From assembly GCA_030148625.1 (NCBI GenBank), contig JASBTC010000340.1, positions 1 to 12,888 of the forward strand: 12,888 nt of DNA, in the 5' to 3' direction. A program made the translations under genes and the position numbers. The stretch is from Sphingobium sp. GTDB taxonomy: Bacteria > Pseudomonadota > Alphaproteobacteria > Sphingomonadales > Sphingomonadaceae. This document shows, in pieces, positions 1 to 9,276 of this stretch. A model generated the notes under the pieces. That model saw nothing but the letters and a program-made list of their open reading frames with translations, was not told the DNA's origin and searched no databases. Numbering within the stretch: the stretch's first letter is position 1; each line of letters opens with the position of its first letter.

Positions 1-1280
1 TCACCAAATATACGCACCAGCTTGCCAGCGCTGACAATATCCCCAGCCGCGTCCGCGAGGCATTCCGCCTGGCGGAAGAAGAGAAGCCCGGCGCCACCCA
101 TCTCGAATTTCCCGAGGATGTGGCGGATGAAAAGACCGAGAGCGTGCCGATCCGGCCGAGCCTTGCGCGCCGCCCCTCCGCCGATCCCAAGGCGGTCCGC
201 GCCGCGGTCAAGATGCTCGAAAGGGCGAAGGCGCCGATCCTCGTCATCGGCGCGGGCGCCAATCGCAAGATGACCGGGCGGATGCTGCTCCAGTTCGTCG
301 AAAAGACCGGCATCCCGTTCCTCACCACCCAGCTCGGCAAGGGCGTGATCGACGAAACCCATCCGAAATTCCTCGGCTGCGCGGCGCTGTCTTCGGGCGA
401 TTTTGTCCACCGCGCGATCGAGGCGTCGGACCTGATCGTCAATATCGGCCATGACGTGATCGAGAAGCCACCCTTCTTCATGCGCCCCGGCGGTTGCCCG
501 GTCATCCATGTCTCGACGCGCTCGGCCGAGGTCGACCCGGTCTATTTTCCCGAGATCGAAGTGATCGGCGATATCGCCAATGCCATCTGGCAGATGAAGG
601 AGGATATCGTCCCGCAAGGCTGGGGCTGCGAAGCGATGCTCGCTTCCCGCAAGGCCGAAGTGGCGCACACGGCGAGCCTGGAGGACGATCTCCGCTTTCC
701 CATCTATCCACCGCATCTGGTGAAGCAGGTGCGTCAGGCGATGCCCAATGACGGCATCATCTGCCTCGACAATGGCGTCTACAAGATCTGGTTCGCGCGC
801 AACTATCCCGCGCGCCAGCAGAATACGGTGCTGCTCGACAATGCACTGGCGACGATGGGCGCCGGCCTTCCTTCCGCCATGGCGTCCGCGATGGTCTATC
901 CCGGCCGCAAGGTCATGGCGATCTGCGGCGATGGCGGCTTCATGATGAACAGCCAGGAAATGGAGACGGCGGTCCGGCTGAAGCTCGACATCACCGTGTT
1001 GGTGCTCAACGACAGCAGCTACGGCATGATCCGCTGGAAACAGGCGAATATGGGCTTCAAGGATTGGGGCCTGGAATTCGGCAATCCCGACTTCGTCAAA
1101 TATGCCGAGGCCTATGGCGCCCACGGCCACCGCGTCGAGAGCGCCGAACATCTGACCGAATTGTTGCGTCACACGCTCGACACGCCGGGCGTCCATCTGA
1201 TCGATTGCCAGGTCGACTATTCGGACAATGACAGGATATTGAACAACGAGATCAAGGCGCTGAGTGCAAGCCTGCTCTAG
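1..1280 (+). CDS. Acetolactate synthase-like ThDP enzyme, large subunit (5' end missing)
   Basis: The reading frame is open from base 3 and the first visible residues (TKYTHQLASADNIPSR) are already inside the protein, so the N-terminal pyrimidine-binding domain lies mostly off the left edge. About 425 residues remain. They hold the central domain and the C-terminal ThDP domain, with the GDGG motif at 927-938 and its partner Asn of NDSSYG at 1008, the usual diphosphate/metal site. The central domain has NIGHDVIEKPPF where FAD-dependent biosynthetic enzymes carry a RFDDR-type motif, and the tail contains VDYSDN, as in catabolic FAD-free AlsS. The family joins two pyruvates to acetolactate with loss of CO2. 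No small regulatory subunit (ilvN) follows; an aldehyde dehydrogenase does. The exact substrate is therefore open; another 2-oxoacid decarboxylase or ligase activity is possible. The GTG at 120 is internal, not the start. Family sure, substrate not. Confidence 0.85.
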   Translation, partial: TKYTHQLASADNIPSRVREAFRLAEEEKPGATHLEFPEDVADEKTESVPIRPSLARRPSADPKAVRAAVKMLERAKAPILVIGAGANRKMTGRMLLQFVEKTGIPFLTTQLGKGVIDETHPKFLGCAALSSGDFVHRAIEASDLIVNIGHDVIEKPPFFMRPGGCPVIHVSTRSAEVDPVYFPEIEVIGDIANAIWQMKEDIVPQGWGCEAMLASRKAEVAHTASLEDDLRFPIYPPHLVKQVRQAMPNDGIICLDNGVYKIWFARNYPARQQNTVLLDNALATMGAGLPSAMASAMVYPGRKVMAICGDGGFMMNSQEMETAVRLKLDITVLVLNDSSYGMIRWKQANMGFKDWGLEFGNPDFVKYAEAYGAHGHRVESAEHLTELLRHTLDTPGVHLIDCQVDYSDNDRILNNEIKALSASLL

Positions 1281-1294
1281 CCGTTTGTTTTACC

Positions 1295-1338
1295 GCGATT
1301 TTCGAGTCGTTCGATGATTCCAACGAACGACAAATCGC
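1295..1338 (+). other. Bulged 15-bp hairpin between the two genes
   Basis: The outer stem gcgattt (1295-1301) pairs with aaatcgc (1332-1338). After a 4-nt bulge (1302-1305) the inner stem gtcgttcg (1306-1313) pairs perfectly with cgaacgac (1324-1331) around a 10-nt loop. It fills most of the 76-nt gap and ends 3 nt before the GGAGG of the next gene. No T-run follows, so it is not a typical intrinsic terminator. It could be an mRNA stability or translation element, or a protein-binding site on DNA. Confidence 0.6.
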
Positions 1339-1356
1339 TCTGGAGGAAAGTCCCGA

Positions 1357-2786
<1,430 letters not shown>

Positions 2787-2790
<4 letters not shown>

Positions 2791-3425
2791 TCCGCCCGGA
2801 AAATGACCGACAGGTTGTTCGCCGGCATCTCGACGAAACGCTCGAAGCTGAGACCATTTTCGGCGGCGAGCGCGATCACATCCTCCATCGCGCGCAGCCC
2901 CCAGGCCGGATTGCGGGCACGCAATGATGCGTCGAACGCCAGATTGCTCTCGGCGGTCGGGACATCGCCCCTAATATAGGGGCCATAGAGATAGAGCGGT
3001 GCGCCCGACGACAAGAGTCGCGCCGCGCCGGCCATCAGCCCCTCGGTCGCGGCCCATGGGCTGATATGGACCATGTTGATGCACAATATCGCATCCGCAC
3101 GCACGACCGGCCATTCGCTGACCGCGGCATCCAGCATGAGCGCCGGACGAACATTGGCAAGGCCGGCCTCCGCACGCCAGGCATCGATCGATGCGAGCGC
3201 CGCCGGCTCGGGATCGCTCGGCTGCCAGTCGAGCCCCGGAAATGCCTGCGCGAAATGGACGATATGTTCACCGCTGCCGCTGGCCACTTCGAGGACCTGC
3301 CCGGTCTCGGGCAGGGTTTCGCGCAGCACGGCGGCAATGGCGTCGCGATTGCGCAACGTGGCGGGCGCGTGGCGCTTGGCTTCGCCGCCGCCATCGGCGG
3401 GGCTCCAGGGAGCGGGTGCGGTCAT
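2787..3425 (-). CDS. DUF938 family class I SAM-dependent methyltransferase-like protein
   Basis: A 212-residue cytoplasmic protein with the Rossmann SAM-binding motif VLEVASGSGEH at 44-54, followed by LDWQPSDP (65-72). The hallmarks of the DUF938 (METTL26-like) family are present: INMVHISPW (116-124), LYLYGPY (144-150), NPAWGLR (172-178) and the C-terminal NNLSVIFRA. The family's substrate is not established to my knowledge. The ATG at 3425 gives the expected N-terminus before the conserved RNRDAI segment, although no strong Shine-Dalgarno stands ahead of it. The gene is convergent with the aldehyde dehydrogenase, with a 4-nt overlap of the ends (2787-2790). It lies 241 nt downstream of gcvPB on the same strand, so readthrough is possible, but the repeat-filled gap argues for a separate unit. 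Confidence 0.85.
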
Positions 3426-3473
3426 GACCGTGTCAAAGCGGTTCCAGACCGATCTGGCAAGTGCATGCGGCCC

Positions 3474-3493
3474 GTGATCGATTCAGCGATCAC
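3474..3493. repeat. Perfect 7-bp inverted repeat upstream of the methyltransferase
   Basis: gtgatcg (3474-3480) and cgatcac (3487-3493) are perfect inverted copies around a 6-nt centre. The element lies 49 nt upstream of the methyltransferase start. Position and symmetry would fit an operator, but a chance palindrome cannot be excluded and no regulator is adjacent. Confidence 0.35.
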
Positions 3494-3521
3494 AAGCCCA
3501 CAGTCATGGACATGCCCCGTC

Positions 3522-3599
3522 GTCATTGCGAGCGAAGCGCGGCAATCCAGCGATGCATCGGCCGCTGGATTGCCGCGTCGCTACGCTCCTCGCAATGAC
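3522..3599. repeat. Dispersed inverted repeat (GTCATTGCGAG...CTCGCAATGAC type)
   Basis: The left arm starts gtcattgcgag and ends ggcaatccagcg (3522-3552). The right arm (3563-3599) is its imperfect reverse complement, cgctggattgcc to ctcgcaatgac, with a few extra bases near the middle; the loop is 10 nt. This pattern is a familiar non-coding dispersed repeat in alphaproteobacterial genomes, often mis-called as short proteins with RSVATRQS-like stretches. It sits in the 241-nt gap between gcvPB and the methyltransferase. In the gcvPB transcript it would fold into a long hairpin and may protect the 3' end or reduce readthrough (inference). Confidence 0.75.
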
Positions 3600-3666
3600 A
3601 AATGACAATGGCAGAGCCGGAATGACGGTGATTTGATCGGATCGATCGCCCCGACCCACCGACGCG

Positions 3667-5232
3667 CTACTCGGCCGCCTCCGCAACCTCCGCGGCTTTC
3701 CACACCAGGACCGGCTTGCGCGCGGCCAGCGTCTCGTCGAGCCGCCGGCGCGGCGCGAAATGCGGGGCCCCTTTCAGCACCTGATCCCCGGCCTTGGCAC
3801 GCTCGGCCACCGAACGCAGCGCGCCGATGAACTGATCGAGCGCGGCCTTGCTCTCGGTCTCGGTGGGCTCGACCAGCATCGCGCCATGGACGACGAGCGG
3901 GAAATACATCGTCATCGGATGATAGCCCTCATCGATCAGGCCCTTGGCGACATCGAGCGTGGTGAAACCTTCGGCAAGCCCGTCATCCGAGAACAAAGCC
4001 TCATGCATGCACGGACCGCTCGGCCCGAACGGCGCGTCGAGCACATCCTCCAGGCTGCGCAGCACATAGTTGGCGTTGAGCACCGCATCGCCGGAAACCT
4101 GACGAAGCCCGTCGGCGCCATGGCTCAGAATATAAGCGAGCGCGCGGGTGAACATGCCCATCTGGCCATGGAAGGCGACCATCCGGCCGAAGCTCTGCGC
4201 GTGATGCTCGCCGGCAGTCTCCTCCTCGACGAGGTGATAACCATCGGCGGTCTTCTCGACGATGGGCAAGGGGGCGAACGGCGCCAGCGCTTCGGAGAAC
4301 ACCACCGGCCCCGCACCCGGCCCACCGCCGCCATGCGGCGTCGAGAAGGTCTTGTGTAGATTGATGTGCATCGCATCGACGCCGAGGTCGCCCGGGCGCA
4401 CCCGGCCGACGATCGCGTTGAAATTGGCGCCGTCGCAATAGACCAGCGCGCCCGCGTCGTGGACGGCATCGGCGATCGCCTTCATATCGCGCTCGAAGAG
4501 GCCGCATGTATTGGGATTGGTGATCATCACCGCCGCGACATCGGGGCCCAGACGTGCCTTCAGGGCCTCCAGGTCGACGCGTCCCTCCGCAGTCGCCGGG
4601 ATATCTTCGACTGCATAGCCGCAGAACGCCGCGGTTGCCGGGTTGGTGCCATGCGCACTTTCGGGCACGAGGATCACCGAACGCGCATCGCCGCGCGCTT
4701 CCAGTGCGGAGCGGATCGCAAGCAGGCCGCACAATTCACCGTGCGCGCCCGCCTTGGGGCTCATCGCCACCGCCGGCATGCCGGTCAGCGTCGTCAGCCA
4801 ATGCGCCAACTCATGGATCACCGCGAGCGCGCCCTGCACCGTGTCGATGGTCTGGAGCGGGTGCAGGTCGGCAAAACCCGCCATCCGGGCCACTTTTTCA
4901 TTGAGGCGCGGATTATGCTTCATCGTGCACGAACCGAGCGGGAACAGGCCCAGGTCGATCGCGTAATTCTGGCGGCTGAGCCGGGTATAGTGACGCACCG
5001 CCTCGGGCTCGGACAGGCCGGGCAAGCCGATCCCGCGATTGCGCTCCAGCCCCGACAGGCGTGATGCGACCGCCGGTGCGGCCTCCAGATCGACGCCGGT
5101 CGTATGCGCATCGCCGATCTCGAAGATCAGTGCCTCTTCGAGCATCAGCGCACGATTGCCGGTGAAGGTTGCTCCCGCCTGCGCCACACTGCCGCCCATT
5201 TCGGGCTTCCATCCGCTCTGGTTGATCGTCAT
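3667..5232 (-). CDS. gcvPB: Glycine decarboxylase (P protein) subunit 2
   Basis: The C-terminal half of the pyridoxal-phosphate P protein of the glycine cleavage system, 521 residues. With GcvPA it decarboxylates glycine and passes the aminomethyl group to lipoyl-GcvH in the cytoplasm. The PLP-binding lysine is Lys294 in [14 protein letters not shown], preceded by the conserved DGANFNAI (267-274). [12 protein letters not shown] (97-108), SPKAGAHGE (158-166) and PESAHGTNP (190-198) are further signatures. The ATG overlaps the gcvPA stop (ATGA, 5229-5232), so the two are probably translationally coupled. It is the last gcv gene of the operon. The two-subunit form of P, rather than one ~950-residue chain, is known from many Gram-positives, archaea and some alphaproteobacteria. 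Confidence 0.97.
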   Translation of the reverse strand: MTINQSGWKPEMGGSVAQAGATFTGNRALMLEEALIFEIGDAHTTGVDLEAAPAVASRLSGLERNRGIGLPGLSEPEAVRHYTRLSRQNYAIDLGLFPLGSCTMKHNPRLNEKVARMAGFADLHPLQTIDTVQGALAVIHELAHWLTTLTGMPAVAMSPKAGAHGELCGLLAIRSALEARGDARSVILVPESAHGTNPATAAFCGYAVEDIPATAEGRVDLEALKARLGPDVAAVMITNPNTCGLFERDMKAIADAVHDAGALVYCDGANFNAIVGRVRPGDLGVDAMHINLHKTFSTPHGGGGPGAGPVVFSEALAPFAPLPIVEKTADGYHLVEEETAGEHHAQSFGRMVAFHGQMGMFTRALAYILSHGADGLRQVSGDAVLNANYVLRSLEDVLDAPFGPSGPCMHEALFSDDGLAEGFTTLDVAKGLIDEGYHPMTMYFPLVVHGAMLVEPTETESKAALDQFIGALRSVAERAKAGDQVLKGAPHFAPRRRLDETLAARKPVLVWKAAEVAEAAE

Positions 5233-6587
5233 GCCAGCGCCTCCTCGAGTCCGGCGGCCAGCGCCTCGACATCCTCGGCAGTGCTCGTCTCCGTCACCGC
5301 CACCACAAGCCCGCGTTCGAGCGCCTCGACACCCGGATAGAGCCGGCCGAGCGACACGCCGGCCAGCACGCCGCGATCGGCGAGCGCACGCACCACCGGC
5401 CGCGCTTCCTGCCCGAGATCGAGCGTGAATTCGTTGAAGAAACCGTCATTGACCAGGGTCACGCCGGGGATCTTCTCCAGCCGCTCGGCCGCCTTCACCG
5501 CCAGCGCGTGATTGAGCATCGCCAGATCGCGCAGCCCCTTTTCGCCCAGCAAGGTCATATGGACCGAAAAGGCGAGCGCACAGAGACCGCTATTGGTGCA
5601 GATGTTCGACGTCGCCTTTTCGCGGCGGATATGCTGCTCGCGGGTCGACAAGGTCAGCACGAAGCCACGCTTGCCCTCGGCATCGACGGTCTCGCCGCAC
5701 AACCGGCCCGGCATCTGCCGGACGAAACGCTCCTGGCACGCGAACAGGCCGACATAGGGGCCGCCGAACTGAAGCCCGACGCCGATCCCCTGCCCTTCGC
5801 CGACGACGATATCGGCACCCATCTCGCCAGGCGACCGCAACGCGCCGAGTGCGACGGGCTCGGTCACCACCGCGATCAGCAGCGCGCCCTTTTCATGCGC
5901 GCGCGCCGCGATCTCGGACAGGTCGCCGATGCGGCCGAGAATGTCGGGATATTGGACGACGACGCATGAGGTGTCGCCGTCGATCGCGTCGAGCAGCCGC
6001 GCCGCGTCGGTCTTTGCCTCAAGCGAGGGCAATGCCGTCTCCAGCACATCGCCGGTGAAGCGCGCCATGGTCTGCGAGACCGACACATAATGCGGATGGA
6101 GCCCCGCCGACAGGATCGCCTTGTTCCGCCGCGTGATCCGCCGCGCCATCACGATCGCTTCCCAGCACGCGGTCGAACCGTCGTACATCGAGGCGTTGGC
6201 GACGTCGCAGCCATAAAGCTGCGCGACCTGGGTCTGGAACTCGAAGAGCATCTGCAACGTGCCCTGCGCGATTTCCGGCTGATAGGGCGTATAGGCGGTC
6301 AGGAATTCGCCACGCTGGATCAGATGGTCGACCGAAGCCGGGACGTGGTGGCGATAGGCGCCACAGCCGAGGAAGAAAGGTGCCTCACCCGCCGACAGAT
6401 TGCGCTTGGCCAGCGCGCCCATATGGCGCTCGACCGCGAGTTCGGTCGCATGATTGGGCAAACCGGCAACCGGGCCGGACAGACGTGCGCTTTCGGGTAC
6501 GTCGACGAACAGCTCGTCGATCGACTGCGCGCCGATCCGCGCGAGCATCGCACCGCGGTCTGCGTCGGTAAGGGGAAGGTATCGCAT
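5229..6587 (-). CDS. gcvPA: Glycine decarboxylase (P protein) subunit 1
   Basis: The N-terminal half of the split P protein, 452 residues, partner of GcvPB in an alpha2beta2-type enzyme. It carries the family signatures [15 protein letters not shown] (72-86), [16 protein letters not shown] (98-113), [10 protein letters not shown] (131-140) and [11 protein letters not shown] (322-332). This subunit lacks the PLP lysine, as expected. The ATG at 6587 is preceded by AGGA 6 nt upstream and begins [11 protein letters not shown], the usual N-terminus of the family. It is separated from gcvH by 114 nt that are nearly filled by an inverted repeat, whereas every other junction in the operon is a 4-nt overlap. 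That makes this the likely point where expression within the operon is adjusted. Confidence 0.97.
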   Translation of the reverse strand: MRYLPLTDADRGAMLARIGAQSIDELFVDVPESARLSGPVAGLPNHATELAVERHMGALAKRNLSAGEAPFFLGCGAYRHHVPASVDHLIQRGEFLTAYTPYQPEIAQGTLQMLFEFQTQVAQLYGCDVANASMYDGSTACWEAIVMARRITRRNKAILSAGLHPHYVSVSQTMARFTGDVLETALPSLEAKTDAARLLDAIDGDTSCVVVQYPDILGRIGDLSEIAARAHEKGALLIAVVTEPVALGALRSPGEMGADIVVGEGQGIGVGLQFGGPYVGLFACQERFVRQMPGRLCGETVDAEGKRGFVLTLSTREQHIRREKATSNICTNSGLCALAFSVHMTLLGEKGLRDLAMLNHALAVKAAERLEKIPGVTLVNDGFFNEFTLDLGQEARPVVRALADRGVLAGVSLGRLYPGVEALERGLVVAVTETSTAEDVEALAAGLEEALA

Positions 6588-6600
6588 CTTCTATCCTACT

Positions 6601-6695
6601 CCCCTCCCGCTTGCGGGAGGGGTCGGGGGTGGGCCGGTCAGTCGTTGCGGAGATGGGACGGGCCCACCCCTAGCCCCTCCCGCAAGCGGGAGGGG
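6601..6695. repeat. Nested inverted repeat inside the gcv operon
   Basis: Two 35-nt arms, 6601-6635 and 6661-6695, are reverse complements at 32 of 35 positions, around a 25-nt loop. Each arm also begins or ends with a 22-nt palindrome of its own (6601-6622 and 6674-6695), made of cccctcccgc and gcgggagggg around a 2-nt centre. Such cccctcccgc/gcgggagggg elements are recurrent dispersed repeats in sphingomonad and Caulobacter-like genomes. Here the element occupies 95 of the 114 nt between gcvH and gcvPA. In the mRNA it can form either one long stem or two small hairpins. No T-run is seen, so partial termination is not obvious; an effect on mRNA processing is possible. Confidence 0.85.
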
Positions 6696-6701
6696 GACAG
6701 T

Positions 6702-7073
6702 TCAGAGCTTTTCGACGAATGCTGCGTAGGCGGCTTCGTCCATCAGGCCTTCGAGTTCCGACATGTCGGACAAGGTCAGCTTGAAGAACCAGCCATCCTC
6801 CTCGGCCGAACCGTTCACCAGCGCGGGATCGTCGGCGAGATCGGCATTGCCCTCGATGACGGTGCCGGAGACGGGCGAATAGACGTCGGAGGCGGCCTTC
6901 ACGCTTTCGACCACGGCGGCATCATCGCCCTTGGCGAGTTGCTTGCCCTCGGCGGGGACTTCGACGAACACGATGTCGCCGAGCTGGCTCTGCGCATAAT
7001 CGGTGATGCCGACAGTGCCGATCTCTCCGTCGACATCGACCCACTCGTGATCCTCGGTGAAATAGCGGCTCAT
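6702..7073 (-). CDS. gcvH: Glycine cleavage system H protein
   Basis: The small lipoyl carrier of the glycine cleavage system, 123 residues, close to the family's usual size of about 125-130. It shuttles the aminomethyl group from P to T and is reoxidised by the L protein. The lipoylated lysine is Lys59 in VESVKAASD. The N-terminal TEDHEWV (6-12), GITDYAQ (22-28) and [14 protein letters not shown] segment (31-40, here with VEVP) are standard. Its ATG overlaps the gcvT stop as ATGA (7070-7073), so it needs no strong ribosome site of its own. A 114-nt gap with a nested inverted repeat follows before gcvPA. Confidence 0.97.
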   Translation of the reverse strand: MSRYFTEDHEWVDVDGEIGTVGITDYAQSQLGDIVFVEVPAEGKQLAKGDDAAVVESVKAASDVYSPVSGTVIEGNADLADDPALVNGSAEEDGWFFKLTLSDMSELEGLMDEAAYAAFVEKL

Positions 7074-8197
7074 TTCGGGGCTCCTTTGCGGTGATAGCGA
7101 TGGGGGACGAAGGGCATGGCGGCAACGGCGACGGGCACGCGCTTCCCGCGCACCTCGGCTTCGAGCGGCGTATCGATGGCGGCAAGATCGGCGGTCACAT
7201 AGCCCATCGCGATCGGCGCGCCGACGCTGGGGGCAAAGCCGCCCGAGGTCACGACGCCGACCTCACGGTCGCCGCTGTACAGGACGGCGCCTTCGCGGAC
7301 GGGCATGCGCCCCTCGACCGCCAGGCCGACACGCTTGCTCGGCGCACCTTCGGCAAGTTGCTTAAGGATGATGTCGGCACCCATGAAACCGCCTTCGGTC
7401 CGGCGACGCTTCTGCATCGCGAAGGTCAGGTCGGCGCCGACCGGCGTCACCCGCGGGTCCAGATCATGGCCGTAGAGCGGCAGTCCCGCCTCAAGCCGCA
7501 GCGAGTCGCGCGCACCCAGGCCGATCGGTTTGACCTCGGGCTCGCTGGCCAGCGCTTCCGCGAACGCCGCGACAGCATCCGCCGGTACCGAAATCTCGAA
7601 CCCGTCCTCACCGGTATAGCCGGAGCGGCTGACCCACAAGGCGGTGCCGTTCCAGCCGAACGCGCCCGCTTCCATGAAGAACAACGCCTCGACACCCGGC
7701 ACGATCCGCGCCAGCGCATCGACCGCCTTGGGCCCCTGCAGTGCGATGAGCGCCTGATCCTCCAGATGATTCATCGTGATCTCGTCGGGCAGATGCTCGC
7801 GCAGCACGCCGATATCCTCGAACTTGGTCGCGCCGTTGACGACCATATAGATGTCGTCGGTCCGGCGCGTGACCATCAGATCGTCGAGAATGCCGCCATT
7901 TTCGTCGAGCAGCAGCGAATAGCGCATCCGCCCCGCGCCCAATTCCTTGATATTGCCGGGCAGCAGCGTCTCGAGCGCGGCATCGGCATCATCGCCGCTG
8001 AACAGCAGCTGCCCCATATGGCTGACGTCGAACAACCCGGCGGATTCACGCGTCCACAGATGCTCCGCCATGATCCCTTCATACTGGATCGGCATCGAAT
8101 AGCCGGCAAAGGCCACCATGCGCGCGCCACGCCCACGATGCCAGGCATCCAGCGGCAAGAGCTCAGCGGCTTCTGCGATATCGGTGTCTTCGCTCAT
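7070..8197 (-). CDS. gcvT: Aminomethyltransferase (glycine cleavage T protein)
   Basis: T protein releases ammonia from the aminomethyl-lipoyl arm of GcvH and transfers the methylene carbon to tetrahydrofolate. From the chosen start it is 375 residues, normal for the family. Motifs include the N-terminal [19 protein letters not shown] segment (here GARMVAF, 24-30), DVSHMGQ (57-63) and GGILDDLMV (101-109), which carries the conserved catalytic Asp pair, then [11 protein letters not shown] and the C-terminal barrel with [10 protein letters not shown]. The start is the ATG at 8197 (MSEDTD): GGGAG at 8209-8205 lies 7 nt upstream. An in-frame ATG at 8239 would place the start upstream of that ribosome site and inside the riboswitch leader, so it is rejected. 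It is the first gene of the operon, directly under the glycine riboswitch. Confidence 0.95.
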   Translation of the reverse strand: MSEDTDIAEAAELLPLDAWHRGRGARMVAFAGYSMPIQYEGIMAEHLWTRESAGLFDVSHMGQLLFSGDDADAALETLLPGNIKELGAGRMRYSLLLDENGGILDDLMVTRRTDDIYMVVNGATKFEDIGVLREHLPDEITMNHLEDQALIALQGPKAVDALARIVPGVEALFFMEAGAFGWNGTALWVSRSGYTGEDGFEISVPADAVAAFAEALASEPEVKPIGLGARDSLRLEAGLPLYGHDLDPRVTPVGADLTFAMQKRRRTEGGFMGADIILKQLAEGAPSKRVGLAVEGRMPVREGAVLYSGDREVGVVTSGGFAPSVGAPIAMGYVTADLAAIDTPLEAEVRGKRVPVAVAAMPFVPHRYHRKGAPK

Positions 8198-8257
8198 CAA
8201 ACTACTCCCGTGACGGTCCACAGCCGACAATGCACGCAATCGTGCCCTGTCTTGCTG
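8198..8257 (-). promoter_or_regulatory. Riboswitch expression platform and gcvT ribosome-binding site
   Basis: The 60 nt between aptamer II and the gcvT ATG hold the Shine-Dalgarno GGGAG (8209-8205) and a small hairpin gcacg-attg-cgtgc (8245-8232). There is no GC hairpin plus U-run, so intrinsic termination is unlikely. The RNA segment GUCACGGGA (8214-8206) covers four of the five Shine-Dalgarno bases. It is complementary over 9 bp, with one G-U pair, to UUCCGUGAC (8274-8266) at the 3' side of aptamer II. Pairing would hide the ribosome site; folding of the aptamer with glycine would compete with it (inference). Confidence 0.5.
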
Positions 8258-8442
8258 CCCCCTCTGTCACGGAACCTGAGAGCTTTCACGGCGCAAAAAC
8301 GCGCAGCTTACCCCTTCGGTGGTTCCGGCCTTCGCCGAAACGCTTTCCAGAGTGCCTTAGACCGCGCGGTCCAGTGGCCTGAGAGATTCCGGGGCGGTTG
8401 CTCCTTCGGCGCCCCGGACATGTCCGAGGGCTCTCCCGCGCG
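8258..8442 (-). ncRNA. Tandem glycine riboswitch (two aptamers)
   Basis: Read on the minus strand, aptamer I (about 8442-8363) opens with GGGAGAG, has the conserved GCGCCGAAGGAGCAA loop (8412-8398) and closes with AAUCUCUCAGG, framed by cgcgcg/cgcgcg (8442-8437 with 8368-8363) as P1. After an 8-nt linker, aptamer II (about 8354-8258) has CUCUGGAAAG, CACCGAAGGGGUAA and GAAAGCUCUCAGGU, then GACAGAGGGGG, with CUCUG (8352-8348) pairing CAGAG (8266-8262). These are hallmark segments of the glycine riboswitch class, which senses glycine and usually turns gcv genes on. It sits directly upstream of gcvT, the expected target. It fills most of the 325-nt gene-free stretch 8198-8522. I see no convincing -35/-10 pair above it. 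Confidence 0.95.
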
Positions 8443-8522
8443 ATCCCCGACGGTTACCCGCCAGCGACGAATCCGGCTTGGGCGACACGACGATTCGAGT
8501 CAATCGCCGTTTACACCCGATG

Positions 8523-9164
8523 TCACCTCGTCGCGTTGTACTGAAGCTGCTCGTTGGTGAGCTGAAACCCGACCAGCAGTTCGAAACTGGCGCGGCTGAC
8601 CGCATCGCGCACCGCGGGAATCGACAAGGGATCGATCGCGGCATCGGTGTCTCCGGGCTTGCGGCGACGGACGATCTGCTGGCGGATATCGTCGGGCAGG
8701 GTCGCCGCGGCGCGATTGACCGTCGCACCCGCGCCCGCCGTCGCGGTCGCCCGGGTCTGCCCATCCTCGAAACGAACCGCGACGCGGCTGAGCCGTTTGG
8801 AGACGACGGCGCGGCCGCCGCGCACGACCGTCGCGAAATAGGGCAGCACCACTTCACGCGCGCCACTGGCATTGGTGCGCGTCGCGACAACGTCGAAGGT
8901 CACGTCCGCGGCGATTTCCGCCCCGGTATCGTTGCAGTTCGAGCGCAGATTGGTGATCGAAGCGACCACGTCGATCGCACGCGCCTCGCGGCTGGCGGGC
9001 GGGTCGAACAAAGTGACGTCGCCGGTATAGGCGGGAATCGCAACCGCCGGGCAGGCAGAGCGCGTGACGGTGATACCACCGCTGGCATCGATCTGATTGT
9101 CTTTCGCGCAGGCACCCAGGCTGGCGAGCGCGGCGACGAGGATAAACGGCTTCAGATCGGGCAC
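8523..9164 (-). CDS. Predicted lipoprotein of unknown function
   Basis: A 213-residue protein that I do not recognise. It starts with a short lipoprotein signal: a hydrophobic stretch PFILVAALASLGA followed by the lipobox LGAC, with acylated Cys19. No Asp follows at +2, which would favour sorting to the outer membrane. The mature part (SGGITVTRSACPAVAIP onward) is rich in Ala, Val and Thr, has no further membrane segment, and looks like a secreted beta-type domain. Cys and CND residues (SACPAV, RSNCND) could form a disulphide. The start is the GTG at 9164, with AAGGAAG ending 7 nt upstream. A much longer frame open to 9368 would run into ispH on the other strand and bury the signal peptide, so it is rejected. 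It is divergent from ispH with a 112-nt shared upstream region, and ends about 80 nt before the glycine riboswitch. Confidence 0.8.
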   Translation of the reverse strand: MPDLKPFILVAALASLGACAKDNQIDASGGITVTRSACPAVAIPAYTGDVTLFDPPASREARAIDVVASITNLRSNCNDTGAEIAADVTFDVVATRTNASGAREVVLPYFATVVRGGRAVVSKRLSRVAVRFEDGQTRATATAGAGATVNRAAATLPDDIRQQIVRRRKPGDTDAAIDPLSIPAVRDAVSRASFELLVGFQLTNEQLQYNATR

Positions 9165-9276
9165 AGACAGACTTCCTTCAGGCGAGCGGAGAGAACCGCA
9201 GATCAGCCGATAGGCGGCGGACGCGATCATAGGAAGCGGCTTTCGCAGAGGCAAGCAATCGCGTAGAGGCCGGGCA

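Noticed and set aside
3431..3436. TTGACA-like -35 box on the minus strand (plus-strand tgtcaa) ahead of the methyltransferase
   Set aside because: It lies only 6 nt before the start codon, leaving no room for a -10 box before the ATG. Probably chance.
3504..3686. 60-residue minus-strand frame containing VIARSVATRQSSG
   Set aside because: This is the typical false translation of the dispersed inverted repeat at 3522-3599, not a gene.
6454..6729. Short frames across the gcvH-gcvPA gap with PLPLAGGVGGGP-like translations
   Set aside because: They are translations of the GC-rich nested repeat and of antisense gcvPA sequence, a known annotation artefact of this repeat type.
8198..8239. Longer gcvT start at 8239
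   Set aside because: The Shine-Dalgarno GGGAG at 8209-8205 fits the ATG at 8197, and the extra 14 residues are not family-like.
8475..8503. Possible promoter for the gcv leader: minus-strand TTGACT at 8503-8498
   Set aside because: A -35-like hexamer is present, but at 17 nt spacing the -10 position reads caagcc, which is not a credible box. It cannot be called without a mapped start.
7091..8560. 489-residue open frame on the plus strand opposite gcvT and the riboswitch
   Set aside because: It is antisense to clear gcvT and to the glycine riboswitch. Its translation is low-complexity Arg/His/Gln/Asp-rich and matches no family; it is a by-product of high GC.
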